Source of the DNA: Tannerella sp.
GTDB taxonomy: Bacteria > Bacteroidota > Bacteroidia > Bacteroidales > Tannerellaceae
Direction: 5' to 3'
DNA: 13,651 nucleotides
Assembly (NCBI GenBank): GCA_031260095.1
Contig: JAIRKN010000143.1
Span: forward strand, 1 to 13,651
The notes below the pieces were generated by a model. That model did no database searches, had not been told where the DNA came from, and worked only from the letters and a program-made list of their open reading frames with translations. Positions 7,593 through 13,651 of this stretch are shown here, one piece after another; position 1 is the first letter of the stretch, and the number at the start of each line of letters is the position of its first letter. A program made the translations under genes and the position numbers.

Positions 7593-8000
7593 ATGAAACG
7601 AAGAAATTTTATACAATGTGCCGGCGCAACAACATTAGCTGTTACCGCTACCGGTTTATTAAATAGCTGTGTGCCGTCTGCCGGATTAAAAACAGGAGAG
7701 ATCATGCATACGGTTATTTTTGATCTGAAACATGCAACCGGTTCTCCCGAGGCTGAAAAGTTTATAGCAGATGCGCACCGGATACTTACGGCGATACCGG
7801 GAGTTCGCGATTTTCAGGCATACAGGCAATGCAGTCCTAAGAATGATTATCAGTATGGTTTTCTAATGACGTTCAATAGTCAAAAAGAATTTGATGCATA
7901 CACGGCCCATCCGGATCATTGTAAATTTGTGGAAAAACGTTGGGATACCGAAGTAAGCCGTTTTCAGGAATCGGATTTTATGAGATTATCTTCCCTTTGA
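7593..8000 (+). CDS. Dabb-fold (stress-responsive A/B barrel) protein with Tat/lipoprotein-like leader
   Basis: This is a 135-residue protein. The leader begins KRRNFIQ, a twin-arginine-type motif, followed by a hydrophobic stretch and LLNSC with Cys26 as a possible lipid-attachment site. Asn at the -2 position makes the lipobox imperfect, so the exact processing is uncertain. The mature part (about 33-130) looks like a Dabb domain: MHTVIFDLKH, then an alpha segment, IPGVRDFQAYRQ, YGFLMTFNSQKEFDAYTAHPDHCKFVEK, the last resembling the family's Y..HP.H..F motif. Such domains dimerise and some relatives are stress proteins or small cyclases; no reaction is assigned here. It starts 10 nt after the metF stop and is probably co-transcribed with it, though a functional link is not evident. 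An upstream in-frame Met codon overlaps metF and lacks the signal-like start. Confidence 0.82.
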   Translation: MKRRNFIQCAGATTLAVTATGLLNSCVPSAGLKTGEIMHTVIFDLKHATGSPEAEKFIADAHRILTAIPGVRDFQAYRQCSPKNDYQYGFLMTFNSQKEFDAYTAHPDHCKFVEKRWDTEVSRFQESDFMRLSSL

Positions 8001-8064
8001 ATAATATTTTTGGTTTTTCAAACCGAAATTTAGCTTGTTTTTATTCTGTTGTTCAAAAAATGAT

Positions 8065-8072
8065 TACCTTTG
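8065..8072 (+). promoter_or_regulatory. Probable -7 promoter box for the HU/SPOR gene
   Basis: TACCTTTG matches TAnnTTTG and lies 40 nt before the ATG at 8113. The -33 region (about 8038-8045) is only T-rich, without a clear TTTG. The 8001-8112 gap holds nothing else recognisable. Confidence 0.5.
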
Positions 8073-8112
8073 CGCGTCTAAACGGTCTGTATTATGATAC
8101 AGGATTTGTTTT

Positions 8113-9312
8113 ATGGAAATGGATAGGATTATTGAGCATATAGAACGGTTACTGTTACGGCATGATTGTGTCATAATACCGGATTTTGGAGGATTTGTTC
8201 TTCAATCCATACCTGCTGTATATATGGGGGATGAACATTCATTTACCCCGGCCCGCAAGGAAATCGTATTTAATCCGGCCTTGACACATAATGACGGATT
8301 GCTGACGGAGTCGTACATGCAGGTATACGCCATGGATTATAAGAAAGCGCTGCAATTAGTCCGGGAAGACATCTCTGTTATGCAGGAAACGCTGGATGAT
8401 GATACGGAATTTCAGTTTGGGCGGATAGGGCTTTTTATGAAAGAAGATGACCGTATTTTGTTTGTACCGGGTAAAAGCAGTGATCTGTTATTCAGTATTT
8501 CGTCTTATGGTTTACCGGTGTTTCATTATCTATCTCTTGCTTCAAGGAAGTCTGCTGTTGGTTTTGCCAATAAGTCGGTAGCGGGAAGTTCTGTTGCCGA
8601 TGCAAAAACGGAAGATCCGCCAAAATCTAAAAATATTATTTATACGATACCGGTTACCCGGACGTTTGTCCGCGTATTGGCGGCTACGGCTGCTGCTATC
8701 ATCCTTTTTCTGTTGATATCCACGCCTGTGAAAGATGTAAACAAAGCTTCTTATTCAGCCGGTTTTGTCCCACAGGAAATCATGCCGAAAAAAACGGCGG
8801 ATGAGATTGTTTCCGATGCTTTTTCCGCATCGGATGCACTTGGAAATGCCGGCATTTCCGATGGATATGTAGCTGAGTCCGAAAAGCCGGAGGAAACGGT
8901 TTCTTCTGCGGAAACTAAAATAAATGACGTTTTGGATATAAAACCGGAATACGCCTCCGATACTACGGCAAAAACACCTGAAACAGAACCGGTGGCCCAT
9001 ACCGGAGCGAAAACTTCAACTACTACTTCTGCCAAATCACCGGATGCGTCATCTGCCAAATCGTCAACCGCAAAAGCATCTTCCGCAAAATATTATGTTA
9101 TCATCGGAAGTTTTAATACCCGCGGACAGGCTCAGGAATATATCAAGCGTTTGAAAAGTGATGTGGCAAATGACGCCGGCATCGTTGTGAATGATGGCAG
9201 GGTTCGTGTTTATGCGCAGCATTTTCCGACCGAAAAATCAGCTCAATCCTATTTAAAGAAAATTCGTCAAAATCCTAAACATGAGCAGGCATGGCTATAT
9301 AAAGGACAATGA
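8113..9312 (+). CDS. HU-CCDC81-like domain, transmembrane segment and SPOR domain protein
   Basis: This is a 399-residue, inner-membrane protein. Residues about 1-145 resemble the HU-CCDC81 tandem domains of Bacteroidetes proteins (IERLLLRHDCVIIPDFGGFV at 8-27; FQFGRIGLFMKEDDRILFVPG near 99-119). One hydrophobic segment (about 184-206) spans the membrane. A long low-complexity linker rich in Ala, Ser, Thr, Lys and Glu (about 215-324) follows. The SPOR domain (about 325-399, beginning YYVIIGSFNTRGQA) is of the type that binds denuded peptidoglycan at division sites. The expected topology is HU-like part in the cytoplasm and SPOR in the periplasm. Met3 (8119) is an alternative start. Function as a nucleoid or division linker is inference from domains. 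Confidence 0.88.
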   Translation: MEMDRIIEHIERLLLRHDCVIIPDFGGFVLQSIPAVYMGDEHSFTPARKEIVFNPALTHNDGLLTESYMQVYAMDYKKALQLVREDISVMQETLDDDTEFQFGRIGLFMKEDDRILFVPGKSSDLLFSISSYGLPVFHYLSLASRKSAVGFANKSVAGSSVADAKTEDPPKSKNIIYTIPVTRTFVRVLAATAAAIILFLLISTPVKDVNKASYSAGFVPQEIMPKKTADEIVSDAFSASDALGNAGISDGYVAESEKPEETVSSAETKINDVLDIKPEYASDTTAKTPETEPVAHTGAKTSTTTSAKSPDASSAKSSTAKASSAKYYVIIGSFNTRGQAQEYIKRLKSDVANDAGIVVNDGRVRVYAQHFPTEKSAQSYLKKIRQNPKHEQAWLYKGQ

Positions 9313-9366
9313 GTGTCCGGTTTTGATAATAGTAGAAAGGAAATACAGTGAGGGAGAATAGTTTTT

Positions 9367-9399
9367 TTTTAATATCAATAAATCGAAATATTAACTTTT
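9367..9399 (+). promoter_or_regulatory. Weak promoter candidate for mutA
   Basis: TAACTTTT (9392-9399) matches TAnnTTTG at seven of eight positions and lies 8 nt before the mutA ATG, so a start here would give a nearly leaderless transcript. A TTTT at the end of a nine-T run (9362-9370) is spaced 21 bp upstream. No cobalamin riboswitch can be seen in the 95-bp gap. Confidence 0.25.
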
Positions 9400-9407
9400 A
9401 AATTTTT

Positions 9408-11324
9408 ATGGCAGAAGCAAACGAAAATCTTTTCCCGGAGTTTCCGCCCGTATCTGTTCAGGAGTGGAGAGATAAGATTACAACTGATCTTAAGGGGGTA
9501 GCATTCGAGAAGAAGATGATTTGGAAAACGGGCGAAGGATTCGATGTGAATCCTTTTTATTGTGCCGAAGATATTGAAGGGATGGCGACAACAGCATCGC
9601 TTCCCGGAGAGTTTCCGTATGTTCGCGGAACAAAAATAACAAATGAGTGGCTTGTTCGTCAGGATATTGATGTGACCGACTGCAAAGCGGCAAATGAAAA
9701 AGCAAAGAAGTTGACGGCTGAAAGCGGCGTTACTTCACTTGGTTTTTATTTGAAAGATGATCTGATAAATTACGGCAATATAGCCACACTGCTTGACGGT
9801 ATTCGTCCGGAGGAGGTCGAATTGAATTTCAAGACCTGTAACTGCAAAGCCGTTGAGTTGATCGGTATACTTGCGGAAATATTCAAGACAAAAGGAGCGG
9901 ATGTAACGAAATGTAGAGGTTCTGTTGCATACGATCCTCTGAAGCAGCCTTTAGTGAAAGGTGTTGTACTTGGCAGTGAGTGGGTAGGAGAAGCGGTTGC
10001 CGTCATTAAAGCGGGTGAAGCCTTACCGGAATACCGTGTCCTTGCTGTTGACGCCTGCTTTCTGAATGACGCCGGTTCGTATATCACACAGGAATTGGGA
10101 TACAGCCTTGCCTGGGGAAATGATTTGTTATCCGGGCTGACGGATGCCGGATTATCTGTTGAAGTCGTTGCTAAAAAAATAAAATTTAATTTCGGTATAT
10201 CTTCCAATTACTTTATGGAGATAGCGAAATTCCGTGCCGCACGCTGGTTATGGGCGGAAATAGTGAAAGCCTATTCCCCGGCTTGTAATTGTTCTTCGGA
10301 TTGTTGCGGCGATGACTGCTGTAAAGATGGGGTATGCGTATGTGCCTGTAAGATGATAGCCCATGCCCGTACATCCGCATGGAATACAACCGTATTCGAC
10401 GCCTATGTAAATATGCTTCGTACACAGACGGAAGCGATGTCGGCAGCGATTGCCGGAGTAGATTCCATTACCGTATTGCCGTATGACGAAACATTTAAAA
10501 CGCCGGATGATTTTTCCGAACGTATAGCACGTAACCAGCAATTATTATTGAAAGAGGAATGTCATTTTGATAAAGTGGCCGATCCGGGAGCAGGTTCGTA
10601 TTATATAGAAGTACTCACACAGTCATTGGCGGATGCTGCCTGGAAGTTATTTCTTGAAGTGGAAGATAAGGGCGGTTTTATTGCTTCTGCCAATGATGGA
10701 GAGATACAACGCGCGGTCAATGAATCCAATAAAGCTCGCCGGAAGATGGTGGCTACACGCCGTATAAGCTTACTGGGAACGAACCAATTTCCTAATTTTG
10801 CGGAAAAAGTGGGTGATAAAATCGAACGGGATCCCGGATGTACGTGCAAATGCGGCGGCGAAGGCGCTACGGTAACAAAATTAGATTTTGCCCGTGGAGC
10901 GTCTGAGTTTGAAGCGCTTCGCCTTGCTACGGAGAAAAGCGGTGTAACGCCGAAAGTATTTATGTTGACGATCGGAAACCTTGCCATGCGCCTGGCCCGT
11001 TCGCAATTCTCTTCGAACTTTTTTGCCTGTGCAGGATATGAAATCATTGATAATTTAGGATTTGAGACGGTAGAAGCCGGCGTGAAAGCAGCACGTGAGA
11101 AGAATGCCGATATTATCGTACTTTGTTCGAGTGATGATGAATACGAAACATTAGCGCCCGAAGCATTTAAACTGACTGTAAATAAGGAACTGTTTGTCGT
11201 AGCAGGTGCACCTGCATGTATGGACGACCTGAAAGCGGCAGGTATCGAACATTTTATTAATGTAAAAAGTAATGTACTGGAAACGTTGCGGATGTTTAAT
11301 AAAAAGTTGAACATTGAGGACTAA
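9408..11324 (+). CDS. mutA: Methylmalonyl-CoA mutase small (beta) subunit
   Basis: This is the non-catalytic partner of the B12-dependent mutase that interconverts succinyl-CoA and methylmalonyl-CoA in the cytoplasm. The 638 residues show the mutase barrel (about 20-450; for example SSNYFMEIAKFRAARWLWAEIV and DPGAGSYYIEVLT) and a C-terminal B12-fold remnant (about 500-638). Consistent with a silent subunit, the DxHxxG cobalamin motif is absent, and the MutB segment IRQYAGFS is replaced by VRQDIDVT, removing the active-site Tyr. It carries an unusual Cys-rich insertion at 293-314 (9 Cys in 22 residues, mainly CxC and CC), plus CNC at 144-146 and CTCKC at 478-482. MutB has no counterpart to the 293-314 insertion. 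mutB follows 129 bp downstream in the same direction. Confidence 0.93.
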   Translation: MAEANENLFPEFPPVSVQEWRDKITTDLKGVAFEKKMIWKTGEGFDVNPFYCAEDIEGMATTASLPGEFPYVRGTKITNEWLVRQDIDVTDCKAANEKAKKLTAESGVTSLGFYLKDDLINYGNIATLLDGIRPEEVELNFKTCNCKAVELIGILAEIFKTKGADVTKCRGSVAYDPLKQPLVKGVVLGSEWVGEAVAVIKAGEALPEYRVLAVDACFLNDAGSYITQELGYSLAWGNDLLSGLTDAGLSVEVVAKKIKFNFGISSNYFMEIAKFRAARWLWAEIVKAYSPACNCSSDCCGDDCCKDGVCVCACKMIAHARTSAWNTTVFDAYVNMLRTQTEAMSAAIAGVDSITVLPYDETFKTPDDFSERIARNQQLLLKEECHFDKVADPGAGSYYIEVLTQSLADAAWKLFLEVEDKGGFIASANDGEIQRAVNESNKARRKMVATRRISLLGTNQFPNFAEKVGDKIERDPGCTCKCGGEGATVTKLDFARGASEFEALRLATEKSGVTPKVFMLTIGNLAMRLARSQFSSNFFACAGYEIIDNLGFETVEAGVKAAREKNADIIVLCSSDDEYETLAPEAFKLTVNKELFVVAGAPACMDDLKAAGIEHFINVKSNVLETLRMFNKKLNIED

Positions 11325-11453
11325 ACAGACTTTATGAATTTAATAAACACAAATCCCAATTATGAAGCGAACATGTAAAAAGAAATTCACCGGGAATTAA
11401 AAAACCATGTGAGTTCTATGTATCCTTGATGTAATAAATAATAATATGTACAC

Positions 11454-13601
11454 ATGAAACCTGATTTTAAAAAGATAGATATTAAAAAGGCCGGTTTTGC
11501 TGCGGCTAATGCTGCGGAATGGATCAAATCCAAAGGCATTGGGGCCGGTTGGAATACACCTGAGCAGATCCGGGTGAAGTCCGTATATACAAAAGATGAT
11601 CTGAACGGAATGGAGCATCTTCATTACGCAGCAGGCCTTCCGCCTTATCTGCGTGGTCCTTACAGTGGTATGTATGCGATGCGTCCCTGGACGATTCGTC
11701 AGTATGCCGGATTTTCCACCGCAGAAGAATCAAACGCTTTTTATCGTCGTAACCTGGCTTCCGGGCAGAAGGGCCTTTCCGTAGCGTTCGACCTTCCGAC
11801 GCACCGTGGTTACAATGCGGATAATCCCCGTGTGGTAGGCGATGTGGGAAAAGCCGGGGTGTCTATCTGTTCCCCGGAAGATATGAAAGTCTTGTTTGAT
11901 GGTATTCCTTTGAGCAAGATGTCTGTTTCCATGACGATGAACGGCGCTGTTCTCCCCGTACTTGCATTTTATATAAATGCAGGTTTGGAACAGGGCGCTA
12001 AACTCGAAGAAATGGCCGGGACGATTCAGAACGATATTCTGAAAGAATTTATGGTGCGTAACACGTATATTTATCCGCCTGAATTTTCGATGAAGATTAT
12101 CGCGGATATCTTTGAGTACACATCGCAAAAGATGCCTAAATTCAATTCTATTTCTATTTCCGGCTATCACATGCAGGAAGCAGGCGCTACGGCGGATATC
12201 GAAATGGCTTATACGCTTTCCGACGGTATGGAATATCTGCGTGCGGGTATTAATGCCGGAATTGATGTAGACGCTTTTGCTCCGCGTTTATCCTTCTTCT
12301 GGGCAATCGGCATGAACCATTTTATGGAAATAGCCAAAATGCGTGCGGCGCGTATGTTATGGGCAAAAATCGTGAAAAGTTTCGGCGCTAAAAACCCCAA
12401 ATCCCTGGCATTGCGTACACATAGCCAGACATCCGGCTGGTCGCTAACGGAACAGGATCCCTTCAATAACGTGGGGCGTACCTGTATTGAAGCGATGGCG
12501 GCTACTTTAGGGCATACACAATCCTTACATACCAATGCGTTAGACGAAGCCATTGCCCTGCCGACAGATTTCTCCGCCCGTATCGCCCGTAATACGCAGA
12601 TATATATTCAGGAAGAAACACAGATCTGTAAAGAAATTGATCCGTGGGCCGGCTCCTATTATGTGGAAACACTAACAAACGAACTGGTACGGAAAGGCTG
12701 GGCTTTGATTCGGGAGATTGAAAGTATGGGCGGTATGGCAAAAGCCATTGAGACCGGACTGCCGAAAATGCGTATCGAAGAAGCGGCAGCTCGTACACAG
12801 GCCCGTATTGATTCGGGTGTTCAAACAATTGTCGGTGTGAACAAGTATCGTCTGCCGAAAGAGGATCCGATTGATATCCTTGAAATTGATAATACGGCTG
12901 TTCGTGAACAACAGATCGCCCGTTTGAAAGAACTGCGCGAAAACCGTGATGAAGAAGCCGTACGGAAAGCCTTGGCGGATATTACAGCATGTGTCGGGAC
13001 AAAGAAAGGAAACTTGCTTGACCTGGCGGTTAAAGCTGCCGGACTTCGCGCTTCACTGGGAGAAATATCAGACGCCTGCGAAGAAGTCGTGGGACGTTAT
13101 AAAGCAATAATCAGAACCATATCAGGAGTGTATTCATCAGAAACAAAAAACGACAGCGACTTTAAGAAAGCGTGCGAACTGGCTGAAAAGTTTGCCCGGA
13201 AAGAAGGTCGTCAGCCCCGTATTATGGTAGCTAAAATGGGGCAGGATGGTCATGACCGTGGCGCCAAAGTAGTAGCTACAGGATATGCCGATTGCGGATT
13301 CGATGTGGATATGGGACCTTTGTTCCAGACGCCGGAAGAAGCCGCCCGTCAGGCTGTTGAAAATGACGTGCATGTATTAGGCGTATCGTCGTTAGCAGCC
13401 GGTCATAAAACGTTAGTGCCCCAGGTCATTGAGGAACTGAAAAAATTAGGCCGTCCTGATATTTTAGTGGTAGCAGGCGGCGTTATCCCTGCACAGGATT
13501 ATGACTTCCTGTATAAAGCAGGTGTAACCGCCATATACGGCCCCGGTACATCCGTTGCCAAAGCCGCCTGCCAGATCCTTGAGATCCTGTTAAACGAATA
13601 G
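11454..13601 (+). CDS. mutB: Methylmalonyl-CoA mutase large (alpha) subunit
   Basis: This is the catalytic, adenosylcobalamin-dependent subunit. The 715 residues are normal length. Compared with the Propionibacterium enzyme from memory, the substrate residues Tyr89, Arg207 and His244 correspond to Tyr84 (IRQYAGFS), Arg202 ([11 protein letters not shown]) and His239 (SGYHMQEAG). The B12-binding segment [10 protein letters not shown] places Lys594, Asp598 and the cobalt-ligating His600 at the spacing of the known Lys604/Asp608/His610. The barrel covers about 30-550 and the B12 domain about 580-715. In Bacteroidales this enzyme serves succinate-to-propionate fermentation. The 129-bp gap to mutA has no clear promoter or terminator, so the two are probably made together. 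The gene is complete; a possible IS end begins 14 nt after its stop. Confidence 0.97.
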   Translation: MKPDFKKIDIKKAGFAAANAAEWIKSKGIGAGWNTPEQIRVKSVYTKDDLNGMEHLHYAAGLPPYLRGPYSGMYAMRPWTIRQYAGFSTAEESNAFYRRNLASGQKGLSVAFDLPTHRGYNADNPRVVGDVGKAGVSICSPEDMKVLFDGIPLSKMSVSMTMNGAVLPVLAFYINAGLEQGAKLEEMAGTIQNDILKEFMVRNTYIYPPEFSMKIIADIFEYTSQKMPKFNSISISGYHMQEAGATADIEMAYTLSDGMEYLRAGINAGIDVDAFAPRLSFFWAIGMNHFMEIAKMRAARMLWAKIVKSFGAKNPKSLALRTHSQTSGWSLTEQDPFNNVGRTCIEAMAATLGHTQSLHTNALDEAIALPTDFSARIARNTQIYIQEETQICKEIDPWAGSYYVETLTNELVRKGWALIREIESMGGMAKAIETGLPKMRIEEAAARTQARIDSGVQTIVGVNKYRLPKEDPIDILEIDNTAVREQQIARLKELRENRDEEAVRKALADITACVGTKKGNLLDLAVKAAGLRASLGEISDACEEVVGRYKAIIRTISGVYSSETKNDSDFKKACELAEKFARKEGRQPRIMVAKMGQDGHDRGAKVVATGYADCGFDVDMGPLFQTPEEAARQAVENDVHVLGVSSLAAGHKTLVPQVIEELKKLGRPDILVVAGGVIPAQDYDFLYKAGVTAIYGPGTSVAKAACQILEILLNE

Positions 13602-13615
13602 AACACAAACGAAAA

Positions 13616-13651
13616 GAGGCTGTCTCAAAAAGCCCGGAATTTGCCACTTTA
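13616..13651. mobile_element. Possible terminal inverted repeat of an insertion sequence, cut by window end
   Basis: GAGGCTGTCTCAAAAAG (13616-13632) resembles the terminal inverted repeats I recall from Bacteroidales insertion sequences (GAGGCTGTCTCAAAA type, e.g. IS1182-like or IS5-like elements). Only about 36 bases of the supposed element are inside the window, and no transposase is visible, so family and orientation cannot be fixed. Confidence 0.4.

Noticed and set aside
9362..9370. Nine-T run after the HU/SPOR gene as an intrinsic terminator
   Set aside because: No stable GC-rich hairpin lies directly upstream.
10601..11314. 237-codon minus-strand ORF opposite mutA
   Set aside because: It lies entirely within mutA, whose protein matches the mutase family along its length; the antisense frame has no recognisable family.
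11362..11400. 12-codon ORF (MKRTCKKKFTGN) in the mutA-mutB gap as a leader peptide
   Set aside because: It is very short, has no attenuator-like hairpins, and is expected by chance in AT-rich DNA.
11386..11400. AATTC/GAATT inverted repeat between mutA and mutB
   Set aside because: The 5-bp AT-rich stem followed by A residues is not a credible terminator or operator.

Overview
The window looks like chromosomal DNA of a member of the Bacteroidales (Bacteroides/Parabacteroides/Tannerella-like; the genus cannot be fixed from sequence alone). The evidence is an N-succinylornithine-type carbamoyltransferase, DUF3467 and DUF4831 proteins, an HU-CCDC81/SPOR membrane protein, a two-subunit methylmalonyl-CoA mutase, Bacteroidales-type promoters (TTTG, about 19-21 bp, TAnnTTTG) and the lack of clear Shine-Dalgarno sites. 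Most of it is housekeeping metabolism with no phage, CRISPR or tRNA content. I did not find a new multi-gene defence or mobile system.

Left part (1-4360): an arginine-pathway carbamoyltransferase gene (137-1090) carries an in-frame TAA at codon 132 but is otherwise intact. It converges on a DUF3467 gene (1100-1423, minus). A divergent promoter region (1424-1549) serves DUF3467 and a rightward pair: an exported DUF4831 protein and a POT/PTR2-type peptide transporter.

Middle (4350-8000): a minus-strand operon yicC-gmk-nadD combines an RNase-like factor, guanylate kinase and NAD synthesis, with tight or overlapping junctions. It is divergent from metF, which is followed 10 nt later by a small Dabb-fold protein with a Tat/lipoprotein-like leader. 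Between the yicC and metF promoters lies a long hairpin (6498-6543), placed exactly midway between their -33 boxes.

Right part (8113-13651): a protein joining cytoplasmic HU-like domains to a periplasmic SPOR domain, then mutA and mutB, which encode methylmalonyl-CoA mutase of the succinate-propionate pathway. MutB keeps every catalytic and B12-binding residue examined. MutA is the non-catalytic partner and carries a striking cysteine cluster (9 Cys in 22 residues) that MutB lacks. Fourteen bases after the mutB stop, a sequence resembling the terminal inverted repeat of a Bacteroidales insertion sequence begins and runs off the window edge.

The items most worth a second look are the nonsense-interrupted carbamoyltransferase, the MutA cysteine cluster, the inter-promoter hairpin, the HU-TM-SPOR architecture and the possible IS edge.
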